From Bdellovibrio sp. (GTDB lineage: Bacteria > Bdellovibrionota > Bdellovibrionia > Bdellovibrionales > Bdellovibrionaceae), in contig JABWCO010000003.1 of the NCBI GenBank assembly GCA_013360185.1, positions 1 to 59,218 on the forward strand: a DNA stretch of 59,218 nucleotides. The letters run 5' to 3'. The position numbers and the translations under genes were made by a program. The notes under the pieces are model-generated. The model searched no databases. It had not been told where the DNA came from and saw nothing but the letters and a program-made list of their open reading frames with translations. Shown one piece after another: positions 28,388-38,142 of the stretch. Each line of letters begins with the position of its first letter. Within the stretch, counting starts at the first letter, position 1.

Positions 28388-29134
28388 ATGAAACGTTTTT
28401 GGGGACTTCTTTTTTTGCTGACACCACTGATTGTGCAGGCTCGCGTTTTCAACATCGATAAGGAAACGGCGGCGGCTTATTTTATGATGACTGGGGCCGG
28501 TTCGCAGATTGGCACCAATGCGCTTAATGGTGAAAGTGGTGCGGGAGTAACCTTTAGCGGTGGTACGAACTATAATTATTCAGGCGAGTTTGGTTTCTTG
28601 TATTCTCGTCCGTACGCGAGCTTGCGTTTTGGTTTGGAAATATTTAAGCCATCACTTTTGAATTCGGCGGCAACAAGCGGTGGTGCGGATCTGTATACCG
28701 CGCAAAGTGATATTATGGGATATGCGCCAAAAATTTCTTTAGAGGTAAATTTAAATCGTGGTGGCACCTATCGTTCGTTTATTGCCGTGATGGCGGGGAC
28801 GGCAAGTATGACTTTGAAAAATGATTACGTGCTGACATCCGCGGGGCAAAGTGCCTATCCCGGGGTGGCGGATCACAGCATTGAAGCCAAGGGCAGTGCC
28901 ACTTTGTTGGCAGCAACTTTAGGTTACGAAGGCTTGCTTACGGATACGACGACTATTTTTGTCGAGTTCGGTTATCGCCAATTAAAATTCGACAGTTTAA
29001 AGTACACCAAAGACGTTACGACGTTTTCGGGAACGAAGACCAGTGGCGACACTTTAGAAAACGCGGTGGGTGCTCCGCGCACTTTGGATTTTTCTGGTGG
29101 ATTTATAGGCCTGGGTTTCCGTTTCTTCCTGTAA
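28388..29134 (+). CDS. secreted beta-barrel-like outer membrane protein
   Basis: Signal peptide MKRFWGLLFLLTPLIVQA; Gly/aromatic alternation, terminal GLGFRFFL. Confidence 0.65.
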   Translation: MKRFWGLLFLLTPLIVQARVFNIDKETAAAYFMMTGAGSQIGTNALNGESGAGVTFSGGTNYNYSGEFGFLYSRPYASLRFGLEIFKPSLLNSAATSGGADLYTAQSDIMGYAPKISLEVNLNRGGTYRSFIAVMAGTASMTLKNDYVLTSAGQSAYPGVADHSIEAKGSATLLAATLGYEGLLTDTTTIFVEFGYRQLKFDSLKYTKDVTTFSGTKTSGDTLENAVGAPRTLDFSGGFIGLGFRFFL

Positions 29135-29139
29135 ACTTC

Positions 29140-29313
29140 TTAATCTAACTTTGTTTTTACTTCTTCACTGGCAGATGCATGACTTTCAATCGCTTTTCTG
29201 GCGACGTCACCTGTAATGCCAACCCATTCTGGAAAAAAGAACATCAAGGCTAAATAAACGACAAAAGAAAAAATTGCGACGATTGCGATGCCAAAGATGA
29301 TCCAGTTTTCCAT
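29140..29313 (-). CDS. small single-TM protein
   Basis: MENWIIFGIAIVAIFSFVVYLALMFFFPEW; GGTGGAG precedes the ATG at 29313. Confidence 0.55.
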   Translation of the reverse strand: MENWIIFGIAIVAIFSFVVYLALMFFFPEWVGITGDVARKAIESHASASEEVKTKLD

Positions 29314-29451
29314 AAGCTCCACCTAGTTATAGGTTTATTATATCTGCGTCGGACTTCTTTGGCTAGGGACCTAGTTCTTTTAAAATAGTATAAACTTTCC
29401 GTTTTATTTAAATTTAGGGGAAAGTGCTATAGTGATTCTAGGAGAAACATC

Positions 29452-29668
29452 ATGGCCCGCTCGACAGTCCCTAAGCTTCATCCGATGCAAGATTTTGGAA
29501 AGAGCTTAGTTAGAAAGTAAACGTTTGCTCGCTTATTCAGATCTGTCGATCGAACAGATTGCTGAAAGCTTGGGTTATACAGATGCGAACTATTTTGCGC
29601 GCTATTTCAGGTCGAAATTAGGTAAGACTCCTTCGGCCTTTCGCCAGCAGGCCAAAAGGGTGCATTAG
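29452..29668 (+). pseudogene. degenerate AraC-family regulator remnant
   Basis: 29519-29668 encodes KRLLAYSDLSIEQIAESLGYTDANYFARYFRSKLGKTPSAFRQQAKRVH* (AraC HTH). An in-frame stop lies just upstream; the only nearby RBS/ATG ORF (29452-29520) is 22 codons in another frame. Confidence 0.75.
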
Positions 29669-29727
29669 GCGTGTAATGTCTCACTTTGAAACTTTAGAAG
29701 TCCTAATTTTTTGCCGATAAATTACTC

Positions 29728-30294
29728 ATGCAAATTACGCGAACCGTGAGATTTAAGCTAGTTGTGCTTTTTGCTTGGGGCTTGTCTGCTTGTTCAGACG
29801 TGACCCCCACGGTCACTCTTTTGCGGTCCATTGATGGTTTTGAATTTGAAAACTCTGCTATTGTCACTTCAAGTTTGAGTTCGGTGCCGCTTAGGGCCAC
29901 TTGCTCTTCATTTATTACGGATGTTGAATTGAGCTTTGATGGTGGCGCAACTTGGATGGCGGCGACGAACTATGACCCTAATGCAAAACAAGGCTGCGCG
30001 GGTGGGTCTTTCAATGTGACGATCTCTAATACTAAAGCGCCCACGGATGCCATGACCTTGACCAGTGGGCAAATCTTAACGGTGAAATTTCGCGCGCAAC
30101 CTAAAATGGGTAATCCTATTTATCGGGAAGTGACGGTGAAATATTCTCCATCAACGCCTGTCAAACAAGAAGTCTTGGTCGGCTCGGGAGTCCAATCGGG
30201 TGGAGGTCTGGTATTGCGTGGTCGGGCTCGCTCTCAACAGCAGCACACGGCGCTCGGTGGAGCCTTTGTGATGAAGGGGCGGGTCGTGCAATGA
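29728..30294 (+). CDS. lipoprotein paired with downstream fibre protein
   Basis: LSAC lipobox; ATGA overlap with the downstream ORF. Confidence 0.75.
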   Translation: MQITRTVRFKLVVLFAWGLSACSDVTPTVTLLRSIDGFEFENSAIVTSSLSSVPLRATCSSFITDVELSFDGGATWMAATNYDPNAKQGCAGGSFNVTISNTKAPTDAMTLTSGQILTVKFRAQPKMGNPIYREVTVKYSPSTPVKQEVLVGSGVQSGGGLVLRGRARSQQQHTALGGAFVMKGRVVQ

Positions 30295-33053
30295 AAACCT
30301 TAGTTGTTCTTGTGACATTTCTGATGTGTGGTTTGCAGGCTCTGGCGGTCGCTCCTTCACCCGGTTCGTTATTTACCTATGAAGGAGTCCTGACGGATGC
30401 AAATGGTACTCCGATTACGACGACTCAAAACGTGCAGTTCCAGGTTCTTGCTGGATCTTGTGTCGTGTATGAGGAAACACAAAATATCAATCCCGGATCT
30501 GAGGGGGAGTTCAGTGTCGTGGTGGGTGCCGGAACACGCACAGATGCCACGACCAATACCGCCGATCGTATTTTTGCTTCATCAGGAAATGTTGAATGTT
30601 CGGGAGCAAGCAATATCTCTGTCGCGGGTTTCGGAAATCGTTCTTTGCGCATCACCGTTGGGGCGACGACATTGTCTCCTGATGTAACCTTGGGAAATGT
30701 ACCCTCGGCTATTAATGCCCAAAAGTTGGCTGACAAAGGCGTGCAGGATTTCGTGAACGTAAACACTTCTTCAGGTGTTACGCAGACAAATGTCGAGAGT
30801 GTTTTTAGTCGATTTTTGAAGTTAGATACTCTTTTAAATAATTTAGATCCAGGGGCGGCGACTTTCACCGGTAATATTACAGGGAACGCGGCGACGGCCA
30901 CGGTTGCAACAAGTTTAAGTGGAACTTTGTCTGTTGCAAACGGCGGGACGGGTGCAACTAGTGCTGCCGCAGCTCGCACGAATTTAGGTCTGGCCGCGAT
31001 CGCAAGCTCAGGTTCCGCAGGCGATCTAGCGTCTGGTGTTGTACCAACAGCTCGTTTAGGCACAGGCACCGCGGATGCAACGACGTACCTGCGTGGTGAT
31101 GGAACGTGGGCTGTGCCAAGTGGTGGTGGTGCCGGAGACATTACGGATGTCATCGCGGGTCCTGGGCTAACTGGTGGTGGAAACACGGGGGCAGTGACTT
31201 TAGATTTGCCCAATGTCGGAACCACCGGGACTTATTATAAAGTCACGACGGATACGTATGGACGAGTGACCGCGGGAGTCGCAGCACTTGCAACATCAGA
31301 TATTCCTGCTTTAGATGCTAGCAAGATTTCTTCGGGTGTCTTTGCTGATAGTTTAATTCCTAATCTTTCTGTCGACAAAATCACTAACGGGATTGGGAAT
31401 TATTTCAACTATAAGCCCAGTGGCACAGCTTGCGCTGCTGGTGAAGTTTTGAAGTATGATCTCGCCGTCAATGCGGGTAATGGTGGCTGGAAGTGCGCGG
31501 TTGATAACTCTGATGGGATTAATTTTTCGGGCTCGTTGGCAGGCGATGTGGTGGGAACTCAGGGCGCCACGGTTTTGCAGAGAATTCAAGGTCAATCAGT
31601 GACCGGCACCGCGTCTGCAGCGGGGCAAGTTCTGCGTTTTCAGGGGAGCTCTTGGACTCCTAGCTTTATATCCATGTCGGACCTGCGTTCGAATATTACG
31701 GGCTCTCAGTTTGTAACCTCTTGCGGAGCTGGAAAGACTTTAACTTTTGATTCGGTCTCAGACAACTTAGGCTGCGCTAGCATCAATATTACTAAGTCGC
31801 AGATCTCTGATTTTCCCGACGTGCTACTTAATGGAGGAAATGCTGCTGGTGCGGCACTGAGTATGGGAACTACAAATACGAACTCTGTTTCCATCTTAAC
31901 TAACAACTCACCGCGACTCTTTATTTCTAGTGGAGGAAAAGTTGGCATCGGAACCATCGCACCCGCATATGACCTGGAGGTCGATGGACTGGCGAACACT
32001 TCAAGAACTGCTTACCTGATAACTTATGGCGATACAACGAAGGCATCGCGCTATTTAGGTTACAAGTATGCTGATGGCGTGGGCGGTGGCATCCTCGCTG
32101 GAGAACGTATTGTTGAGTTTGGCTCAAGCCGTGACGGCGCGGGGACCAGCACGGCGGGAATGGTCGTCATGTCGAGCGAGACCCACTCGGCAGGGGCCAC
32201 GGGAACAAAGCTGGACTTTAAGGTCATCAAAAATAGCACATCAACATCGGCCACCGCAATGACTGTTTTGGACGATGGCAAAGTAGGTATTGGGAATTTA
32301 TCACCGACATTTCAATTGTCAGTTGCGGATGACGCCATGATAGCGCCCCTTGAGGTTTCCTCAGTGCAAACAACAGCGACTGGAATTCGTCTTCATAACA
32401 AGACGGCGTCGAATCCGGCAGCTTGGAATTTAGCTCAACTTTCAAGTTCGTCTACTTGGGGAGGGCCTTCTTACGCATTTTTCCTTAAGCATGATTTGCA
32501 GTCCATCCCGGCGTTTATGGCGACTACCAATAATGAAGTCGCGATTAATTCTAATACTGTCTCTGGAGGCTACAAGTTTTATGTGAACGGAACAGCCGGA
32601 GGCACCCAAACCTGGCAAACGACCTCGGATAGACGATTTAAAAAAGACATTCATACTCTGCCTAATGCACTGTCAAAGATTCTTCAGCTTCGCGGCGTAT
32701 CCTATCATTGGAACCACGAAGCTTTTCCGGACCGTCAGTTTTCTGATGGGCTTGATATGGGTGTGATCGCACAAGAAGTTGAGCAAGTTTATCCGGAAGC
32801 AGTCGTTACTGGTGCAGACGGCTTTAAAACAGTGGGGTATAGTAAGCTGGTGTCGCCACTTATTGAATCTACCAAAGAGCTTTATGGTATGTGCAAAGGG
32901 AACTTGGAAAACGTTGAACACATTAAAAGAGACATTGCGGCAATAACAACTGAAATGGCAAACAAAGAGTCCCGTATCCAAGATTTGGAAAAAGAAAATG
33001 CACAGCTAAAAAAAGATCTTCAACTCATAAAAGATCGTTTGGGTATTCCTTAG
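30291..33053 (+). CDS. phage-tail-fibre-like secreted adhesin with C-terminal peptidase S74 / intramolecular chaperone domain
   Basis: Signal peptide; ANGGTGATSAAAARTNLGL and GPGLTGGGNTGAVTLDL fibre repeats; C-terminal TSDRRFKKDIHTL...GVIAQEVEQVYPEAV and coiled coil. Confidence 0.88.
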   Translation: MKTLVVLVTFLMCGLQALAVAPSPGSLFTYEGVLTDANGTPITTTQNVQFQVLAGSCVVYEETQNINPGSEGEFSVVVGAGTRTDATTNTADRIFASSGNVECSGASNISVAGFGNRSLRITVGATTLSPDVTLGNVPSAINAQKLADKGVQDFVNVNTSSGVTQTNVESVFSRFLKLDTLLNNLDPGAATFTGNITGNAATATVATSLSGTLSVANGGTGATSAAAARTNLGLAAIASSGSAGDLASGVVPTARLGTGTADATTYLRGDGTWAVPSGGGAGDITDVIAGPGLTGGGNTGAVTLDLPNVGTTGTYYKVTTDTYGRVTAGVAALATSDIPALDASKISSGVFADSLIPNLSVDKITNGIGNYFNYKPSGTACAAGEVLKYDLAVNAGNGGWKCAVDNSDGINFSGSLAGDVVGTQGATVLQRIQGQSVTGTASAAGQVLRFQGSSWTPSFISMSDLRSNITGSQFVTSCGAGKTLTFDSVSDNLGCASINITKSQISDFPDVLLNGGNAAGAALSMGTTNTNSVSILTNNSPRLFISSGGKVGIGTIAPAYDLEVDGLANTSRTAYLITYGDTTKASRYLGYKYADGVGGGILAGERIVEFGSSRDGAGTSTAGMVVMSSETHSAGATGTKLDFKVIKNSTSTSATAMTVLDDGKVGIGNLSPTFQLSVADDAMIAPLEVSSVQTTATGIRLHNKTASNPAAWNLAQLSSSSTWGGPSYAFFLKHDLQSIPAFMATTNNEVAINSNTVSGGYKFYVNGTAGGTQTWQTTSDRRFKKDIHTLPNALSKILQLRGVSYHWNHEAFPDRQFSDGLDMGVIAQEVEQVYPEAVVTGADGFKTVGYSKLVSPLIESTKELYGMCKGNLENVEHIKRDIAAITTEMANKESRIQDLEKENAQLKKDLQLIKDRLGIP

Positions 33054-33168
33054 AATCTAATAGTGCGACATTTTTGCGTCTCAAAAAAACACAGATCCCT
33101 TTCGAAATTTCCATAATCCTTCCGTTTTTGTTAAACTATTACCTAGGCGTAATATTAGGAAGGACGTT

Positions 33169-34371
33169 ATGAGAAACTCGATGTTCGTTATCTGTCTCAT
33201 ACTTGGCGTTTCATTGACGGCGGATGCAAAAGTCTTGGGCGCCGACAGTCGCAATCAAAATAGTCGCTATCAAAAAGGACTACTTAAAAAGATTTCTTCG
33301 AAGTTTTCAGGGATTGCGCGTACACCGACCGGATCGACCTTAGGTTCTGTGGATTTTCCAATAGATCCTGAGCAGACGGTGTGTGATCCTCTGTCTGGGA
33401 ACGCCAGCTCCTCTCCTGAAAAGGGTCTTCTTGCTAAGTTGATTTTAAAAAGTCCTGCCATGCCCGAAAAAATTTCTAGCGTCATGGACTTTTACAACCA
33501 GGGAGACAAGCTTTCTCAGAATATTTATTTTGCCGATGTCAATGTGCCGACACGCGCATTTACCGAAGGCTTTGCCAATCAAAATGGTGATGTCTTAGTC
33601 GACAAGGACGGTAAAAAGTTGATCGAAAATTTTGCTTTGGAATATTCTTCTGTCTTAAAGCTAAAGGCCGGAGATCCCGAGGGACACTATGAAATTGCCT
33701 CGTTGTCTGATGACGGAGCGCGGATTTTTATAAAAGAAAACAATCAATGGAATGAATTGATTAATAATGACGGTGTACATGCGACACGAATGGGTTGCCC
33801 CTATCGTACCGTGAGCCTTGACAAGAATTCTGAAATTCCGGTGAAGATTTTGTATTACCAGGGGCCGCGCTATCATATTTCCAATGTGTTGTTGTGGAAA
33901 CACCATAAAAAAGCTCAAGTATGGAAGAAACCGTCGAATCATTCGTTTTGTGGAGTAAGCAGTAACAACTTCTTCTTTAGCTCTAAACACAATAAAAAAA
34001 CTTTAGCGATGCGCCACCTTGATGCTCAAGGTTGGAAGGTGGTCGCCGCAGATAACTATCGTATGCCAGCTCAGCAATCCAACCCCTGTGTCGAAGAAGA
34101 CTTAAAGCTGTCTGACTTTGTTGTGTCTTCAGCTCAGGCGCCGAATGCGACGTTGACCTGGAAGACAAATATTTCGGCAAGCAGTCAGCTAAAAATTGTT
34201 AACGTTTATACGGGCGAAGAAGTCCTGACACCTTTGGACAGTAATTTGGTTACTGACCACGTCGCCAACATTAGTGGCTTGGTGCGAGGGATTTATTATC
34301 AGGTTCAAGCTTTATCAGTGGATGAAAAAGGACGGGTAGTTCAATCGGAGTTTATTAATTTGTTACCTTAA
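33169..34371 (+). CDS. secreted protein with PA14-like domain and C-terminal Fn3-like segment
   Basis: Signal peptide; GHYEIASLSDDGARIFIKENNQWNELINNDGVH (PA14 pattern); ATLTWKTNISASSQLKIVN...HVANISGLVRGIYYQVQALSVD. Confidence 0.6.
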   Translation: MRNSMFVICLILGVSLTADAKVLGADSRNQNSRYQKGLLKKISSKFSGIARTPTGSTLGSVDFPIDPEQTVCDPLSGNASSSPEKGLLAKLILKSPAMPEKISSVMDFYNQGDKLSQNIYFADVNVPTRAFTEGFANQNGDVLVDKDGKKLIENFALEYSSVLKLKAGDPEGHYEIASLSDDGARIFIKENNQWNELINNDGVHATRMGCPYRTVSLDKNSEIPVKILYYQGPRYHISNVLLWKHHKKAQVWKKPSNHSFCGVSSNNFFFSSKHNKKTLAMRHLDAQGWKVVAADNYRMPAQQSNPCVEEDLKLSDFVVSSAQAPNATLTWKTNISASSQLKIVNVYTGEEVLTPLDSNLVTDHVANISGLVRGIYYQVQALSVDEKGRVVQSEFINLLP

Positions 34372-34376
34372 TAAGG

Positions 34377-34412
34377 ATCCACTAGGAGGCGAGCCCTGCT
34401 AGTGGATTTTTC
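34377..34412. terminator. stem-loop between convergent genes
   Basis: ATCCACTAG - 13-nt loop - CTAGTGGAT-TTTTCT. Confidence 0.7.
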
Positions 34413-36190
34413 TAATAAAGACCTTCGATTTTTTCTTTATACTTCTGATCAACGACTTTCCGTTTTACTTTTAATGAAGGTGTGAGCTCTCCATTTTCGA
34501 TCGTGAATTCATCGGGCAATATTAAGTATTTTTTTATGCTTTCGTAGCTGGCCAGCTGCGAGTTTGCTTCGGCGACAGCTTTACGGACAATATCTTGCAC
34601 CAGCGGAGATGCAATTAAGGACTCCCAGTCTTTGAATGAGACCTTTTTATCCTTTGCCAGATTTTCAACGGTCACACGATCCAAAGTTACCAAGGCCACT
34701 ATGTATTTCTTTTGATCGCCATGAATGTGAACGTGAGCGATATAGGGGCACAACTTTAAAAGGCCCTCAAGGCGCTGTGGCGCGACGTACTTACCGCCGG
34801 CTGTCTTGATTAGGTCTTTCTTGCGGTCGGTGATTTTAAGGTCTCCGCCGATTAAAATTTCGCCAATATCACCCGTGTGAAACCACCCATCAGTAAAGAC
34901 TTCTTTGGTTTCTTGAGGATTGTTATAATACTCTTTCATGACTTTGTTGCTTTTGACCAGAATCTCTCCGTCAGCGGCAATTTTTATTTTCACTTCGCCA
35001 ATGGGGCGACCAACGCTGCCAAAACGATAATTGAACGGTGTGTTCACGGTGATGGCGGCGGTCGTTTCTGTCAGGCCGTAGCCTTCTAAAATTAACACAC
35101 CCGCAGAGTGAAAAAATGTCGAAATGTCTTGAGGAATGGGGGCGCCGCCGCTGATCGCAAAACGCAAGCGGCCGCCAAAGGCATCGGTGATTTTGCTTAA
35201 GACTAATTTTTTTGCAAGTTCATGTTGCAACAAAAGGTCTAAAGGAATGGTTTGTCCACTCATTTTGAATTCACCGACTTGTTCACCGATAGAAAGAGCC
35301 CATTTAAAGAGTTTCATCTTTAAAGGTTGAGTTTGGATTTGTGCCCAAATCGCGGCATATATTTTTTCAAAGATACGAGGCACGGAAACCAAAAAAGTCG
35401 GCTGTACTTCTGTTAAGTTGCTGCGGATTTTTTCTAAACTTTCTGCATACGCCATGGTGTGACCGATATATAAATGGCCCCAGTGTTCGATGCGCCCCAG
35501 AATGTGTGCGTAAGGAAGAAAGCTTAAAGAGATGTCTTTTTCAGTGGCACCACATAACGGGAAGGATTCAGAAACCTCACTGTAGGCTTGCAGATGGGTC
35601 AGAACCACGCCCTTGGGACGACCGGTTGTGCCAGAAGTGTAAAGTATGGTGGCCGTGTCTTCCGGCATGAGCGTTGCGCAAAGTGATTCAAAATGCTCGG
35701 GGTGCTTGATTAAATAGTCTTTGCCCGCGTTGTACAGTTGTGACCAGGTTATAACTGCAGGGTTGGGACTGGTATTTTCAAAGACCAGTACTTTTTCAAC
35801 TTTTGGGCATTTGTCTTGGACGGATTCAAATATCTTTAAAGGTCCGCGAGTTTCGCAGATCAAAAATCTTGCGGCACAGTTGTTCAGAATATATTCAACG
35901 TCTTCGGCCGTGTTGTTTTGATAAATTGGAACAGTGATGGCTTTGATTCCGAAGATCGCAAGGTCCACAACAGACCACTCGTAACGGGTGTTGGCCATAA
36001 TTGCCACGCGATCACCTTCTCGGATCCCTAAGGATAAAAGTGCAGAGCCAATCGCTTCGACATCTTTATAGTATTCAAGCCAGGATTTGCTTTGCCAGTC
36101 ACCTTGAGACTTAAACTTGACGGCGGTGTGCGCCGAATTGCGCGTGCGCATACTTAAAATGGAGGTCCCTAAGGTGGTTGAGTTTTTCAT
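34412..36190 (-). CDS. long-chain acyl-CoA synthetase (AMP-forming)
   Basis: TATILYTSGTTGRPKGVVLTH, GYGLTETTAAITVN, GWFHTGDIGEI, KDLIKTAGGKYVAPQRLE. Confidence 0.94.
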   Translation of the reverse strand: MKNSTTLGTSILSMRTRNSAHTAVKFKSQGDWQSKSWLEYYKDVEAIGSALLSLGIREGDRVAIMANTRYEWSVVDLAIFGIKAITVPIYQNNTAEDVEYILNNCAARFLICETRGPLKIFESVQDKCPKVEKVLVFENTSPNPAVITWSQLYNAGKDYLIKHPEHFESLCATLMPEDTATILYTSGTTGRPKGVVLTHLQAYSEVSESFPLCGATEKDISLSFLPYAHILGRIEHWGHLYIGHTMAYAESLEKIRSNLTEVQPTFLVSVPRIFEKIYAAIWAQIQTQPLKMKLFKWALSIGEQVGEFKMSGQTIPLDLLLQHELAKKLVLSKITDAFGGRLRFAISGGAPIPQDISTFFHSAGVLILEGYGLTETTAAITVNTPFNYRFGSVGRPIGEVKIKIAADGEILVKSNKVMKEYYNNPQETKEVFTDGWFHTGDIGEILIGGDLKITDRKKDLIKTAGGKYVAPQRLEGLLKLCPYIAHVHIHGDQKKYIVALVTLDRVTVENLAKDKKVSFKDWESLIASPLVQDIVRKAVAEANSQLASYESIKKYLILPDEFTIENGELTPSLKVKRKVVDQKYKEKIEGLY

Positions 36191-36196
36191 AGATGA

Positions 36197-38077
36197 TTAC
36201 CTTAAGTACAAGTCTATAGGCTTTCTTTGGTCGGTGGGAACATTCACCGTGGTTTCAGCTGAAAGACCTGTGGTTTTGTTACGCACTTGTATTTTTACAC
36301 CCACTTCGGCCTGAATCAAGTAAGCTTCTCCTGGACGTTTGATGCTGACTGGAGCGCCCGCAATTCGCAATTCAGGATTGGCTCCACCATTGAAGATGTT
36401 GATAACCACGGATGCGGATTTGCGAAAGCGCTCAAGCGTTCCCGTGAATGAATAAGCCTCATAGGTCGGCGTGATTGTTGTCACTAAGTCTGTGTAGCCT
36501 TCATAAACCAAACGCAAGTTAAAGGGTGTATTGGCTTTCATCGATTTACTATAGGGTGTGTATTGTTCTGTATCGATGCCGTTAATGATTACGCGGGCAC
36601 GGGCCGGGTTGCTGTAGATTTTTACAGAATAATCAGGCTCCGTGGCGGCTAGATCCATTTGATGCTGAATTTCTCGCGGCGGCGCCGTGGCCGTTTTCGG
36701 CGCTCCAGGAATTGGTTGATACGAATTTGTGATCGGTGGCGCTTCTTTGCGCAAATACGAATTGTATCCCCACCATGAGCCAACCATAAAAATAAGTGCT
36801 ACGATAAACTTCATCGCCATCCCAGAAACGTCATCAAATAATGAGTTGCTGGTCGAACGTGGGATCGATCCTGGAATTCCTGAAATGGTTCCGACTGGCG
36901 CGCGCTGAATGCCAGTATGAGTGGCGTGGGTCGGCAGGGGACGAGGAGGTGGCTTCAGATTATCTAAGTTGACACGCAGGTCTGTGGAGGTGTCGATGTC
37001 CAACTTTTCAGAAAGGTCTGACGGGAGCATCGGACCACGAGATCGCTCATCGGATCGGGCATCGGTTTGAGTGACAGTGACCATCGTTTTGTCTTCGGTG
37101 CTTTGAATTTTTGCAAACTCAATCAGCTTGCGACGCTGTTCTAGAAAGGCAGCCGAAAAAGCATTTTTCATGAAGACACTAAAATCGTGGGGCGAAAAAT
37201 CTGGATACTGGGTATTTAAAAACCGATTCAAGTCGCGATGCAAAGCGGCTGCGGTTTGATAGCGCATGCCTCGATCTTTAGATAAAAGTTTGTCGACAAT
37301 CCTTTCAAGCTCTGGCGGAACTGAAGGGTTGATTTTGCGAATCGATGGAATTTGGCACTCACGGATTTTGCGCAGGACGGCTGCTTCACTATTTGAAGTG
37401 AACAAACGGTCATTGGCTAAAAGCTCCCAAAGCACAATACCTAACGAAAAAATATCCGTGCGGGGATCAATCGTTTGACCATCGGCTTGTTCGGGACTCA
37501 TGTACCCGTATTTCCCTTTGATGGTGCCGGCACGGGTGGCTTCCAATTGAGTTTCGGCTTTGGCGATACCAAAATCGATAATTTTTACTTCGCCTTCAAA
37601 GCTGACCATGATGTTTTGCGGGCTGATGTCTCGATGTACGATGTTCAAAGGCTTGCCTGTTGTGCCATCAATGCAGCGATGTGCGTGATCTAACCCTGCG
37701 GCGACCTCTTTCATCATGAAGACAATTTGTTCGATGGTAAATTGTGAGCCTGATTTTTTAAGCTCATTCAAAATTTGTCGAAGGTTGCGTCCTTCAACAT
37801 ATTCCATAACTAAGAAAAATTGATTGCGTTCGACCCCGAAGTCATAAATTGAGACGACGTTGCCTTGATTCAAATTGACAGCGATCTTCGCCTCTTCTTT
37901 GAACATGTCGATAAATTCACGATGATCAGAAAACTGTGGCAGAATGCGTTTGATAGCGACGAACTTGTTGACGCCCACTGCGCCTGTTGATTTAGATAGG
38001 TACACTTCGGCCATGCCGCCTGCCGCCAGGCGCTCAAGAAGAATGTATTTACCGAACTGTTCGACAGGTTGAGACAT
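36197..38077 (-). CDS. Ser/Thr protein kinase with TM and C-terminal PEGA-like domain
   Basis: GKYILLERLAAGGMAEVYLS, IVHRDISPQNIMV, IIDFGIAKA, GYMSPEQADG; TM near ALIFMVGSWWGY; YSNPARARVIINGIDTEQYTP PEGA pattern. Confidence 0.93.
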   Translation of the reverse strand: MSQPVEQFGKYILLERLAAGGMAEVYLSKSTGAVGVNKFVAIKRILPQFSDHREFIDMFKEEAKIAVNLNQGNVVSIYDFGVERNQFFLVMEYVEGRNLRQILNELKKSGSQFTIEQIVFMMKEVAAGLDHAHRCIDGTTGKPLNIVHRDISPQNIMVSFEGEVKIIDFGIAKAETQLEATRAGTIKGKYGYMSPEQADGQTIDPRTDIFSLGIVLWELLANDRLFTSNSEAAVLRKIRECQIPSIRKINPSVPPELERIVDKLLSKDRGMRYQTAAALHRDLNRFLNTQYPDFSPHDFSVFMKNAFSAAFLEQRRKLIEFAKIQSTEDKTMVTVTQTDARSDERSRGPMLPSDLSEKLDIDTSTDLRVNLDNLKPPPRPLPTHATHTGIQRAPVGTISGIPGSIPRSTSNSLFDDVSGMAMKFIVALIFMVGSWWGYNSYLRKEAPPITNSYQPIPGAPKTATAPPREIQHQMDLAATEPDYSVKIYSNPARARVIINGIDTEQYTPYSKSMKANTPFNLRLVYEGYTDLVTTITPTYEAYSFTGTLERFRKSASVVINIFNGGANPELRIAGAPVSIKRPGEAYLIQAEVGVKIQVRNKTTGLSAETTVNVPTDQRKPIDLYLR

Positions 38078-38142
38078 TTATTCCAGTTCCCCTTTGTGGG
38101 GTCTATCGGTAAAATGAACCTGTTCCTTAAGGAGATTCGTCT

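Noticed and set aside
30425-31225. 266-aa minus-strand ORF antisense to the fibre gene
   Set aside because: Low-complexity V/A/P-rich product mirroring the repetitive fibre coding strand; no RBS or domain; coding strand is clearly plus.
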